Part shown: piece by piece, positions 10,259 to 20,608 of the stretch
Position numbering within the stretch: the first letter of the stretch is position 1
Layout: each line of letters starts with the position of its first letter
Source of the DNA: Corythucha ciliata
Taxonomy: Eukaryota > Arthropoda > Insecta > Hemiptera > Tingidae
Direction of reading: 5' to 3'
Assembly (NCBI GenBank): GCA_038030265.1
Contig: CM075939.1
Location: forward strand, 25,525,253 to 25,589,252
DNA: 64,000 nucleotides
Notes under the pieces: generated by a model
What the model was told of the DNA's origin: nothing
Seen by the model: only the letters and a program-made list of their open reading frames with translations
The model's database searches: none
Program-made: the position numbers and the translations under genes

Positions 10259-11271
10259 TAAGATTCACCATTTGGCGTGTTGATAGACTAATATTGTACT
10301 CTCTCAGAACGCAATTATTCCTGGTACGGCACCCTCAGGTTCAATGAAACGCTTATTGAATCTAAATACTTACATTTTAAGCGGCCAATACTGTATATTC
10401 CAGCGGGTTGTTGAACACAAATTCAATAAAAGCACTAAAAAACTTTATTGTTTCTCAGCGATTCCTGTTATAAAATAATCATGAACCTCCCCATCAATGC
10501 TTTACATTGATAACACCAGATGTCAGGCACTTTGCTTTCAGAGGCCAATAGAGAAGAATCTGAATAGGGAAAAAGTGAGGCCGATTTTGAGCGACGGTGG
10601 CGATCCATGTGAATAGCGACCGAACCTTCGGTGTACCATGCGACGTACGGAGGGAACTTCTGAACCCCCTTCCACTCCGCCATTCACCTTTACGGTCTCC
10701 CTTAATTTTAACTTTCGTATTCAGATGTTTCAAGTTCAAATTGAATCATCCACTTTTTTTTCTGGAAAACGCCTAAAAAATGATGAAATGCACTAATAAA
10801 ATGTATGAGATGAACATTTTCCAGTCCAGCCTTGAATATTCACAGAAATAGATAAATGAAAAACCAAAGTTTTGCTTGAATACTTGCCCTTAATGATGGC
10901 TGACCCTTCTATCATAGGCGTTCGGAAATCCCCTATGTAATCAATTATTTCGGGCAGCCTCAACTATGTCCGTTGCCTCATCCATCTGAAATTGTAACGC
11001 ATAATAATGAATAAATCAGAAAGCTGCCCCGCTATCTAGCACTTAGGTGAACAATAGTGGATATTCTTAGGCAGCGTTCTCAAACCCTGTGCTTACGGCT
11101 GTGGAGTCTATGCAACCTATCTAAAAATGCCTTTTTATGGAGAATACAATCATTAGTTTTGTTGCATAGACTCATAACGCAGTAGCCATATCAAAGGGAT
11201 CAACTAAGCACATTTCTGATGCTAATGGTTGGTCTAATATAATTTCACAAGAAATTGTAATTAAAATATAA

Positions 11272-11403
11272 AGCCGGCTCCCCACATGCGGTGTTTGCCA
11301 AATAACGAGCAAAATATTAATCAATTTCCTAGAAACCGACCAACTGAAAATTGAAAAATATTTTGCTCGTTATTTGGTAAATACCGCATGTGTGGAGCCG
11401 GCT
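11272..11403. mobile_element. 132-bp MITE copy 2 (by tandem duplication)
   Basis: Same sequence and same TAA flanks as 10127-10258. It arose by the surrounding tandem duplication, not by transposition. Confidence 0.85.
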
Positions 11404-12417
11404 TAAGATTCACCATTTGGCGTGTTGATAGACTAATATTGTACTCTCTCAGAACGCAATTATTCCTGGTACGGCACCCTCAGGTTCAATGAAACGCTTA
11501 TTGAATCTAAAATACTTACATTTTAAGCGGCCAATACTGTATATTCCAGCGGGTTGTTGAACACAAATTCAATAAAAGCACTAAAAAACTTTATTTCAGG
11601 TTCAATGAAACGCTTATTGAATCTAAAATACTTACATTTTAAGCGGCCAATACTGTATATTCCAGCGGGTTGTTGAACACAAATTCAATAAAAGCACTAA
11701 AAAACTTTATTGTTTCTCAGCGATTCCTGTTATAAAATAATCATGAACCTCCCCATCAATGCTTTACATTGATAACACCAGATGTCAGGCACTTTGCTTT
11801 CAGAGGCCAATAGAGAAGAATCTGAATAGGGAAAAAGTGAGGCCGATTTTGAGCGACGGTGGCGATCCATGTGAATAGCGACCGAACCTTCGGTGTACCA
11901 TGCGACGTACGGAGGGAACTTCTGAACCCCCTTCCACTCCGCCATTCACCTTTACGGTCTCCCTTAATTTTAACTTTCGTATTCAGATGTTTCAAGTTCA
12001 AATTGAATCATCCACTTTTTTTTCTGGAAAACGCCTAAAAAATGATGAAATGCACTAATAAAATGTATGAGATGAACATTTTCCAGTCCAGCCTTGAATA
12101 TTCACAGAAATAGATAAATGAAAAACCAAAGTTTTGCTTGAATACTTACTCATTTATTTCTTTAAAACTTGACTACTCAGAGACTCAAATAAATGTACGC
12201 GTTAGTAAAACCACATACTTACCGTCTAGACATTTCTTGGGAGGAGGGCCGCGGAGTATCTTTAAAATGTAATTTAAAAAACATTTAGCGCTTCCCGTGA
12301 ATGGCGACCAAACTAAACTTCGTTCTCAGTTTTCTTACGTATAAGTTTCACTCCCATGCTCTCCATTTAGTTTTCTAATCAAGTTGATCTGTTAAAATCT
12401 ATCCTCTGAATGATTCA

Positions 12418-13372
12418 GGGAGAGTGGTTATGAGACTGGACAAAACGATCCACTGCTTGCTAAATGAACTCATGCTCTAGAAAGATCACGATCAGCTCCA
12501 GAAAATGCTCATTTCTAGACGGAGAAATCATATTAGGGCAATCATTTCTTGACACACGACGTCCTTGACTATATAATGGGAAACGTTCAAATCACGACCA
12601 GAGTCGATGATAAAGAATGGATCGTGCCAGGGCAGAACGCGATTGACTACCTCGTGTCCAAAATCCTGGAGGAAAACTGTTTTTCCCTTATCTGTGGCCA
12701 CTGTAAGGTGTGCGTGCACATATTTCACTGCACCTGCCCAGACTACACAATGAAAATTACTGTGTGCAAGCGTATACACTACATGGCAAGGTATTAATTA
12801 GGCGAAGGCGTGGATGTTAGAGTGCGAAAGCATACGAACACCAAGGTTTAATTTTTAAATGCAGTAATACGCTTTTAATTAAAATTTTTAGATGGCTGAT
12901 GGGGAGTGCCAATCAGAGTACGGGTGTTCCAAGTAACAAAAAAAACGAGGCGGTGAATTTGTTGAAAGACATGAACTTGACTGGAAAGATTTTGTCGTCG
13001 GAAGCGAAAAAAAATAACATAAAAAAGGACTTATTGATAATTCAGAACAACATTGAGAAAATAGTGGATGGAGAGATTCTGGACGATATGGCAAATATGG
13101 CAAAGAGAGTGAGGGCCTTAGTGTCATTGTCAGATTGTGAACCACCGTGCAACTCGTCCGCTTCATCATCAAGCGCTTTTGTACCGGTGGTTACTCGGCC
13201 GCACAACCAACACATCCCGAAGCAAATTAACTTTAGTACTGTGACAAAAAGGAAAGCGTCTAAGAAAGACGTGAATCCAAAAATGCTTAAAAATGGGAAG
13301 GTCACTCCAAAAGGCACCGATCACGCGATTACTTTTATAATATGTAGTAGCAAAACAATTGAAACCAGCTAG
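12418..13372 (+). pseudogene. MULE transposase relic, C-terminal half (SWIM + tail)
   Basis: After a likely acceptor (ATGATTCAG) the frame reads RLDKTIHCLLNELM, an in-frame TAG, then DHDQLQKML, which resembles the helical stretch before the SWIM domain. A frame change near 12548 leads into MGNVQITTRVDDKEW and the SWIM finger CTCPDYTMKITVCKRIH. The CxCx(n)CxH signature has Arg in the final His position. The exon ends at ATGGCAAG|GTATTA and joins 12892 in frame through an intron at 12790-12891. The tail (starting RWLMGSANQ) is hydrophilic and ends at TAG. It is the natural partner of 5310-6236. Confidence 0.7.
12790..12891 (+). other. Intron in MULE relic C-terminal half
   Basis: GTATTAATTAGG donor and AAAATTTTTAG acceptor. 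Splicing keeps the frame from YMAR into WLMGSANQ. Confidence 0.6.
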
Positions 13373-14150
13373 TCTTGATGTAAATTAAATCATTCGATAT
13401 CCAATAAACTAGCGTGATTCTGCAATAACTTCTGTTCTGTGATGGCCTTTATTAGTCAGAAATCTTTTTTGTGAAAAATAGATTTTTTCATTTATGAGTA
13501 TAGTGTGCCTCTACTGTTGTGTTGTCATATTTGTTAAAACCTAAACAAAAAAATCGTGTAGGTATTTACAACGCCGTATCATTTTAATTAATGATTTCTC
13601 GTGTTATTTCCCCTGTGGAAACAAATGAGGAACACAGTTTAGAACAATTGTTCGTAATTACGAAAAATTGTTCTAAACTGTCCTGTATGGGGGGGAGGGG
13701 GAGGCATTTCATGTGAAAGAACTAAAAGCTTTTTGCATTTGAGCAAAATTCTGGGTGAAGTTCATCACCAGTGTGAAGTGTGAATTTGCCATCCATTCGC
13801 TCCATTAACATCTGGTTTAATTCAGGAAATACGGTGGAAAATTGTACGCAAGTGCAGAATTGTATTCGAATCGAAAACGCTATTACTGCAATAAATAATA
13901 TTTTAATATTACGAGCGAAAAATATAGAAAGGGGGGTCCACACGTGAATCTGAAAAGTGGGTCAGCCAACTGTTGAATTGGCGGGAATAATATTTCTGAT
14001 GCTAGGAACGGTGAACGGTTATAGCCGTATCATTATGGGTCTCAGTGAACGGCACGAAGCAAGTCTGTGTTTTGTTTAGTTGTTACTGGTGTAGGGTCGG
14101 TTAGGGTGCCAACTTCACACTCGTCCCGTGTGTTTGGCTTTTTCCTACAA
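13373..14150. other. No gene recognised; small hairpin
   Basis: Contains a 48-nt hairpin at 13634-13681 (ACAGTTTAGAACAATT pairing with AATTGTTCTAAACTGT) and a G-run at 13689. The minus-strand frame at 13722-13943 is hydrophobic but unassignable. Confidence 0.4.
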
Positions 14151-14412
14151 GTGGTGGTGAATTTTCTTCATTTATTTTAATACTATATATTTACCTACTT
14201 CATGTTACGAAACTCGCGAATGAAGTACGTATGGGGAAGAAATGAGTGCTCCTCGCATCTTTAGATATTCAGTCTTCAGTTCATAATAAACATTTATCTT
14301 GCGTTATTTGTTTTAATTACTCCCCTACATAAAGGTATGTACCCGTAACTTAAAATTAGGTATACATTTATGTACGGAGAATATATTACGTGGTCCGTAT
14401 CGAAGGGGGGCA
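14150..14412 (+). repeat. Dispersed repeat, copy 1 (second copy 42060-42320)
   Basis: Shares AAACTCGCGAATGAAGTACG, CATTTATCTTGCGTTATTTG and GGTATGTACCCGTAACTTAA with 42060-42320 in the same orientation. The second copy can be read as a short peptide (MDVLHISKLANEVRAEKIW), but this copy is broken, so a former coding exon is possible. Confidence 0.7.
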
Positions 14413-14584
14413 CGGGCCCCCTTTTTTAGGGCTTTCCCCTACATATTTTTACAATCTTACACGCCAATCATACCATTTACGAAAATTTGCTTCAGTTTTG
14501 ACCCTTCCTTGACAGTACGACTGGCACTTTCCCCCGTAGCGTGCAGATATGCAGATTCATAAAAGCCTTCAGATCGACCTTTTT

Positions 14585-14843
14585 TGCGTTAATTGTTCCG
14601 CCTCGAAATGCAGACTACAGCCAATCATACCATATACGAAAATTAGCCTCAATTTTGACCCTTCCTTGTCGATACAAATGGCACTTCCTCCCGTAGAATG
14701 CAGATCTGCAGATTCATAAAAGATCTGCACGCTACCGGGGGAAGTGCCAGTTGTATCGACAAGGAAGGGTCAAAATTGAGCCAAATCTTCGTAAAAATGG
14801 TATGATTGGCTTTAGTATGCATTTTGAGGCTGAACGAGTTAAG
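14585..14843. repeat. Foldback hairpin
   Basis: 14619-14811 is an inverted repeat (AGCCAATCATACCAT ... ATGGTATGATTGGCT) and weaker pairing extends outward to about 14585 and 14843. The left arm is repeated once more, diverged, at 14457-14560. Non-coding and MITE-like. Confidence 0.75.
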
Positions 14844-15204
14844 CTAAGGGCTCTACACACGCTCCGACAAGAAGAAATAGGAAGGTAGCCCGTCGGGTGG
14901 TGAGACCGACCGTTTTGACTCTCCGACAGGCATACACACGTACCGACCGTAGGATCCTGTAGCTTAGGATCCTAGGTAAGGACGGTCTTGCCCCCCCCCT
15001 TACCCCGCACCGGAACTAAACCTAAAACTGCCACCCCTATCGTGCGTGAAGTACAAATTCAAGTACAAGTAATGCGTGCGAAAAATCGTAGTTGAAGGAG
15101 CCTTCGTTGCCAGTCTTCCCTCATCGGGGTGCGTCCTCGACGGACGGGTTTCGGGTACTCCACATCTTCAGCGTTCAATTTCACAACTCACAACGTTGTC
15201 ATTA

Positions 15205-16316
15205 AGCCGGCTCCACACTCACCCCGTGAATTCACGGCGTGAATACCGCGACCGCGGCGCTTCCTACATACTCACTACGTGAATTCACGGCGTGAATAAT
15301 GCGACCGTGACGCTACCTCCTCACTTACGTTTTTAACAGTACAGTATGAGTGTCGTTCTGGAATGGAATGGAAATATATCGATTTCAAATAGAACTGCAG
15401 AAGACCTTCAAATCAGGACCAGGAACGTCCAATTGGACGCTTAGTCTACCCCAAGCATCGCTCACCTGCGTTTTATTCTTGTGGCATGGGTGCTTGGGGT
15501 CGCATAATAACGGCTCAAATTGATAATTTTCGAAAGAATTTAACACTTTCTCCTTATCCCACATCTCGTCGGCGAGGAAAAGACCACGAGACACATTATA
15601 GTACAAACTACGTGAAAACAAAGGTTCAGTTCTAATTTATAACTGACAACTGCAAGGCACTTAATGGCAACGGTTGTCGAAGTGCCAATAAAAGAGAAGA
15701 AATAATAGTAAAACGCTGCGAATTATCGAACAATGCCTTATTATTTCGACTGTGGGTTTATTATTCATGGATGTAGTCAAATCCGGCTTGAAATTACATG
15801 AAAATCGACCCCTATGACCCCAAATCCTTTGAAAATCCCCATTTTGGACCCGCTTTTGGCCCATAAAACCCAAGGAGGTTATTTGATCAAACTGATCAGA
15901 TGTTAGGACCAACTAGACCCCAAATGGAGTCTATGTGCGAAAGAACGAGTTTTTTCGAGCATTCCTAGGGCAATATATGGCCCGGACGGCGGACGGAATT
16001 TTTTTTTTTTTGCAGATTTGGATTCTACGCACTTTGAAACGTAAAACTACAAATTTTGAGGGGGGGTCAAAACATTTTTTTTGCGATACGATTACAAAGA
16101 CTTATTATTGAGAAATAATAAGCCAAAAACTGACGGTGGTGCGAAACGCGAATGTGGAGGGTCTTCTCTATTCACGGCCGCGAACCCTTTGAAGCGGGGA
16201 AAAATACCGCATCAAAACGGGTGAAGAGCGTGAACACCCGTGAAAGACCGCGAAGACCCTACACACTCACATTCGCGCTCTTCACGCTCGTTCACGGCGT
16301 GAGTGTGGAGCCGGCT
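15205..16316. mobile_element. PIF/Harbinger-like element, TIR AGCCGGCTCCACACTCAC
   Basis: The left end AGCCGGCTCCACACTCAC and the right end GTGAGTGTGGAGCCGGCT are perfect inverses, flanked by TTA at 15202-15204 and 16317-16319. Subterminal GTGAATTCACGGCGTGAATA motifs are repeated at the left and in related form at the right. A MADF-like ORF lies on the minus strand; no DDE transposase is visible. Known: Harbinger elements make 3-bp TWA target sites and encode a transposase plus a Myb/MADF-like partner. At 1112 bp this looks like a deletion derivative keeping part of the partner gene. Confidence 0.8.
15385..15621 (-). pseudogene. MADF-like DNA-binding fragment (Harbinger partner protein)
   Basis: The frame contains VLNSFENYQFEPLLCDPKHP followed by HKNKTQVSDAWGRLSVQL. 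This matches the MADF pattern (acidic/aromatic start, PLLWDPKHPDHKNK, then AW). The canonical Trp in LLWD is Cys here, and the second half of the domain is missing: the frame ends SSI shortly after LDVPGPDLKVF. It is enclosed by Harbinger TIRs, which fits the Myb/MADF-like second protein of that superfamily. A truncated relic. Confidence 0.6.
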
Positions 16317-16430
16317 TTAAACCAACGCTGAAGGTGGCGAGCAGCCGAAACCTGTCCGTCGGTGACACCTCGACGAGGAAAGACGGACAACGTAGGCTCG
16401 TACGCCTAAGATTTTTTGCATGCATTACTT

Positions 16431-17024
16431 ACTAACCCTCGCAGTTTAAGCGCTTCCACTAACAATTTTAATTCAAGTAGGTACAAATTCGATGGGTTCG
16501 TCTAAATTTCTGATTACGATGGAACTACTGATCGAATTTTGGATATGCTGACGGATTTGAAAACAGAAAAACAACCTACTGGGTCCCATAAGCTCGAAAA
16601 GTGGAATTTTTAATTTTCCATCAAGTTGATACGCTAATTAATTAATCCAAATTTTAAAAATCGAAAAAGGGCTCGATAGCTCAAATTTTGGTTGCTCACC
16701 AAGTGATTTCGCATTGAAAAATTTAAAATATTTTGATTTCCACAGCGTTGAGGAGTAAAATAGACGATACGGCCGTCGTAAGGATTCTCCTTAAAGATTA
16801 ATTTCATGGATTTTGTGCTGGGATGTAATGTTATTTCGTGGCAGACGTAGGGCGCAGTCGTGGGCCCGAGGTTCGGCGGCCAATGAATAAAAAAGGACCG
16901 AGACTTGCAATTTTGGGACTTTAATTAAGACCATGTACTCGCAGTTTTCAGAATATTCAGACCCGAAACTTGAAATTTCGCAGATATATAACATTTCTTG
17001 ACAGCTCTCTTACAAAAAGGCCAG
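16431..17024. other. No gene recognised
   Basis: AT-rich DNA. The only shared feature is the short repeat at 16430-16470 that recurs at 28141. No coding signal. Confidence 0.4.
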
Positions 17025-17890
17025 GGAAATTGACATCTCACGAAACGTGCTATTTCGCTGATATTTTGACCAGAAACTTGCGCTTTTGAAGATTTTAACT
17101 CCGCATGTAGCAATTTTTCGCGGACGTGGCTCCAATGTTGCAGTTCAGCGGCTTTTTGACTATACAATTTTTGTTTTCAATAACTTACCTGCTAACTTGC
17201 TAAGTCATTATAGTCAAAATAGTGATTCCGCAGCTGACTGTATTTGGAAACATGCAGTTTCGTGACTACTCCCAACCTTGTATGTCGTGGCTATTTTATT
17301 CATCGAATCTTAATTCTTTGGCCAGGGCTTGGAATTTGTGCGGCTATTTAGCCCCGAAACTAGAAATTTCAAACCTATACTTGGCCCCTATTATTTGCAG
17401 TCTTATGACTATCTCGCGCCCTGACATGTAATTTCGGTTCAGAGGTCTAAATTTCCTGTTTTCTGCTTGTATGGCCTGTCCTGGTTGGGGAGGGGTGGGC
17501 AAATTTCAAGATTTCGTGTCAAAATGTTCAGTTTTAATGCTAAAATTAGACTGTTTGAAAGAGTAAATTCACAATTTTCGAGCTTTAGGTTTTCGAGGAT
17601 TGCCCCGTCTTGGCTAGTTTGTTAAAAAATAAGCCGAGCCACCGAAATTGGTTGTTTTAATCGGCCGCCCGATATTGTCACGAAATTCACATTTTGAAGG
17701 AATCACAAAATCCGTGAAATTAGCTTTTGAAAGAGCCAATGAAACCCGCAAAGTAGGTTTTTCTGAGAGCCAAATCCGTTTTGAATGAGCCAAACTAGCT
17801 GAACTACCCCCCTCTTCCGTATTTGGTTTTGTTGAGCGAAACCCAAGAATTGTGTTTTTGCAATGAAACTTCCCTGTTAATAGGTGGGCA
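17025..17890 (+). repeat. Start of segment A (paralogue of 48855-50045)
   Basis: Shares TTGACATCTC, TGATATTTTGACCAGAAACT, TGCTAAGTCATTATAGTC and AGCCACCGAAATTGGTT, in the same order, with 48855-50045. Both are loose ~30-bp repeats of the type ...TTGCAGTTTTGTGACTA..., so a degenerate minisatellite is the likely origin. Confidence 0.75.
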
Positions 17891-18710
17891 TACATGGTAA
17901 CGCCTATACAATTTAATATTAACGTAAATTCACTGGATTATTCCGATTACTAGTAGATAGCGTGGTAAGGAAAATTCCAATGCAAAATCCTTAAACCCGG
18001 CTCGCACTGCCTCCCAGCCCTTTCCGCCTCCGTAGGGAATTCTGCTATGTGGGGACAGAAAGAGGACCCCACAAAAATAATAGTATAGAAAAAGTGTCGT
18101 AAAGGAATCAGAAGCACACAGTTTTTTCGCCCTCCGTTTTTTTGCCAAATCGATGATCTTTAACGTAATTTATTCGAAGTGTTTTCGTTACATTACAATT
18201 CACTAAAATCCTTCGTGGACGCCGCCGAACCATACTTAGAGAATTACAGAGCATCCGTACCGGAACTTCTTTCGCTGAAGGGATCTATCTATAAAATCCG
18301 CACCTTCCTGTCCATCCCGCAATTATAGAGCACTCCCTCGAGAAGAACAATCCGCACGCTTCCAGGTACGACGCATAAATTAATTAAAGTATCGCAGGTC
18401 CTCCAAACACCCAACCATAAATTTTGGTCATCCGGGCTATGATTGTAACATTCGAGTAAGTGAATTGAATATTTATTATTTAAAATTTGTCGCAATTAAC
18501 TTAACTTTCATCGCGGACATTTCATCTCATTTCATTAAAAAAAAAATTATTTAAATCGCTTGAAAAACAAGATAAAATCTTCACTCCTGCCTCTTTCTAA
18601 GAATTCTTACATAGCACTTTGAACTTCCTCCTAATCTTTACCTACATTCAAAGCCGGTCCTTCCTTATTTCACAATTCGTTCATATTTTCATTAGCTTAG
18701 TTTAAAACCA
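17891..18710. other. No gene recognised
   Basis: Probably the 5' untranslated or long-terminal-repeat area of the BEL relic at its right end, but no LTR pair is present in the window. Nothing else is supportable. Confidence 0.3.
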
Positions 18711-18786
18711 ATTAAAATGACAAAAACTCAACAATTATTAGAAATTCAAGTAAAAAAAAAAGGAAAATATATTTTGTAGGACGTAA

Positions 18787-19716
18787 AGTTATTTTGATCT
18801 CATAAAGGAGGTAGATACAAATAATAAGATCATTCCGAGCTTTTTAGCTAAAACTAGAACCATTCATAAATTACGTGAAGAGTTTGTTGCTACGATTGAA
18901 AGGATCCAAGAGCTTGAGTACGAGTTAGACCCGCTTTACGAGGCTTGTTTCCAGGCGGTCGACGCTTTTGATGATTTGTTTGTTGTTGTTAATGCCAAAT
19001 ATGAATCTCTTAATTCAAAAATTCAGGAAGTGGTAGGAGATATTAGACAACAAAATAGGGCGATTAATCTGTCCGGGCCTCAAATTCAAATTTTCAACGG
19101 CAAGTCTGAAGACTGGCCACTTTTTTATCAACTATTTAGTCAAGTCGTTCACCAAAACGACTCGCTTACCGATCTAGAAAAGGTTCATATTCTTGTCACG
19201 CACCTTACAGGATCCGCTAAATCAATGTGCTCCTCGATTTCTGCTGCAGCAGAAAATTATAATCTTCTTTGGAAGTCTCTCGTTGAGCGGTACGAGGATA
19301 AACGAGTACTCGCTGGCGTTTATTTAGATAAAATTTTGCAATTTAAGAAATCCACCGCGGAATCAGAGAGTTCCCTTAATAATTTTCTTGAAGGGTTTGT
19401 CGAACCCATCAACGCTCTTAAAATGCTAAAAATCCCAGATTTGTCCGATTACATTTTTTTGCAACTTGCAACTAAACTACTTGATCCAACCACTGTAAGG
19501 TTGTTTGAAAATACCTATCGCACATCGGATATACCCACTTTTGACTCATTAGTAACGTTCGTCAAAGAACAAGCCAAAGTCCTGTCACGCATTCAAACTG
19601 ATGATGCATCCAACTCCAAATCTAATTTCACTTCTAAGCCTAATAAGCCGCACCCGCAAACCCGCCATTCATTCCTCGCTACAACCCGTTATTCAAATTC
19701 AAACCACGTCAATTAG
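18787..19716 (+). pseudogene. BEL/Pao gag (DUF1759-type)
   Basis: Open from 18787 (SYFDLIKEVDTNNK) without an obvious ATG. An ATG at 18717 is in another frame behind an A-run, so the true start is probably broken. It carries the DUF1759 pattern: IQIFNGKSEDWPLFYQLF, LEKVHILVTHLTGSAKSM, NYNLLWKSLVERYEDKR and LDPTTVRLFENTYR. Known role: gag shell protein of BEL/Pao elements. After the stop, the knuckle-like CTKSAHPLYQCPIF lies in a second frame (about 19735-19800), so a frameshift separates it from gag. Confidence 0.85.
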
Positions 19717-19800
19717 TAAATCAGAGCAAACCTGTAAGCTGGCTGCATGGAAACTTTGCACTAAGAGTGCTCACCCATTGTACCAGTGTCCCATCTTTCG

Positions 19801-20101
19801 ATTTATAGTTGCAAGAAGACACACTAAGTCGGCATTAGCCGTTTGCCCCGGATGCAAAGGATCGTTCTCGAAGAGGTCAATGTACCGTCACGCGCGTAAC
19901 TGTTGCTCTGACATCCCTCCAAGATCTGTAATGGCGGAAGGACACAACGTTGTAGTTGGTGCCAAGTTCAGTAATAGCAATATTGAAACAGTGCCGTCTG
20001 AAGGTTTCAAAACCGTATTGAAATCCATGCATAAGAATGAAATATATGAGGCAATTTTGTCCGACCCCGTACTAGTAAATTTCGGTAACAGACTGTGGGA
20101 A
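19801..20101 (+). repeat. Captured 301-bp piece of the tyrosine-recombinase gene
   Basis: Base-for-base relative of 29781-30081 (exon 4 of the recombinase), encoding VCPGCKGSFSKR up to NFGNRLWE. It sits between BEL gag and the BEL pol tail in the same orientation. The match begins at ATTTATAGTTGC and ends at CTGTGGGAA. It keeps an open frame with the knuckle by chance or by selection. Confidence 0.9.
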
Positions 20102-20430
20102 CTGAAAACTCACCTGAAGAAAGTCCCCCCCCCCTTCCCCCCAAAATTCTTACGTACGAGGAGCTCAATATCGTCGCGATTCAAATCGAAGCCGTAATGA
20201 ACAGTCGACCCCTCTGCGTCCTTTCATCTGACCCGAATAGCCCGATAGCTTTGACCCCTGCTCATTTCTTGACCTTCGGCTCCCACGCTTGGTGCACTTC
20301 CAGCTCTCGACTACACGAAGAGTCCTCTCAATCATCTACAACGTTTCGAACTGACTGATCGAATCGTCCAGGACTACTGGAAGCGTTGGAGGATCGAATA
20401 CTTGCATACTCTACAATCGAGGCTCAAATG
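20102..20430 (+). pseudogene. BEL/Pao pol C-terminal tail (DUF5641-type)
   Basis: After a C-run, the frame reads [20 protein letters not shown] then [10 protein letters not shown] and LTPAHFL, the end of the BEL integrase region. About 20355-20435, in another frame, reads RIVQDYWKRWRIEYLHTLQ, the DUF5641 tail. A frameshift after GSHAW separates the two. Non-functional. Confidence 0.8.
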
Positions 20431-20446
20431 GCGTATCCCATCGGCT

Positions 20447-20580
20447 CCTTTTAGTGCATTTCATTCTGAAAAATGCACTATTGGTCTCGTCGTGATGGTG
20501 GCAAACATGGGTCATGTCATGTTTTTTTCACGATTCAGAACCTCTAGAACACGAATTCAGTGGTCTCCAGGATTCATATA
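20447..20580 (+). repeat. Dispersed repeat (copy inverted at 62078-62213)
   Basis: TTTAGTGCATTTCATTCTGA, TTGGTCTCGTCGTGAT, GGTCATGTCATGTTTTTTTC and CTAGAACACGAATTCAGTGG match the reverse complement of 62078-62213. In both places an AT dinucleotide tract and a CAGGGTG-ended element follow immediately. Confidence 0.85.
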
Positions 20581-20608
20581 TATATATATTTCTATATTTC
20601 TATATATA

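Larger units (their letters stand above)
9745..12146. repeat. Tandem duplication (~1145 bp) with an inner 116-bp duplication
   Basis: The DNA from CTTAATGATGGCTGAC at 9745 recurs at 10890, and the copy runs to about 12146. Offset is 1145 bp up to about 11.48 kb and about 1262 bp after it, because 11481-11596 is itself repeated at 11597-11712 in the second copy only. Each copy contains a 132-bp MITE and a minus-strand 71-codon ORF (10468-10683, 11730-11945) that I cannot assign. Near identity suggests recent origin. Confidence 0.88.
15108..16400. repeat. Outer inverted arms around the Harbinger-like element
   Basis: 15108-15185 and 16321-16400 are inverted relatives (CGGACGGGTTTCGG versus CCGAAACCTGTCCG). 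The 15205-16316 element therefore sits in the centre of an older foldback. The right flank continues into a motif (ACTAACCCTCGCAGTTTAAG, 16430) that recurs at 28141. Confidence 0.65.
18717..20430 (+). mobile_element. BEL/Pao retrotransposon relic, internally deleted
   Basis: A gag region, a zinc-knuckle scrap, a foreign 301-bp insert and the tail of pol follow one another. Protease, reverse transcriptase, RNase H and most of the integrase are missing. No matching LTRs are found. The right end merges into a dispersed repeat at about 20447. Confidence 0.8.

Noticed and set aside
10468..10683. Minus-strand 71-aa ORF ending near WCYQC (twin at 11730)
   Set aside because: WCYQC recalls the start of Ly6/three-finger proteins, but no other cysteines, signal peptide or exon partners are visible.
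13722..13943. Hydrophobic minus-strand 73-aa ORF
   Set aside because: Vaguely like a chemoreceptor helix (FPELNQML), but too short and unsupported.
15661..15912. 83-aa minus-strand ORF in the Harbinger-like element
   Set aside because: Outside the MADF-like frame and without a recognisable motif.
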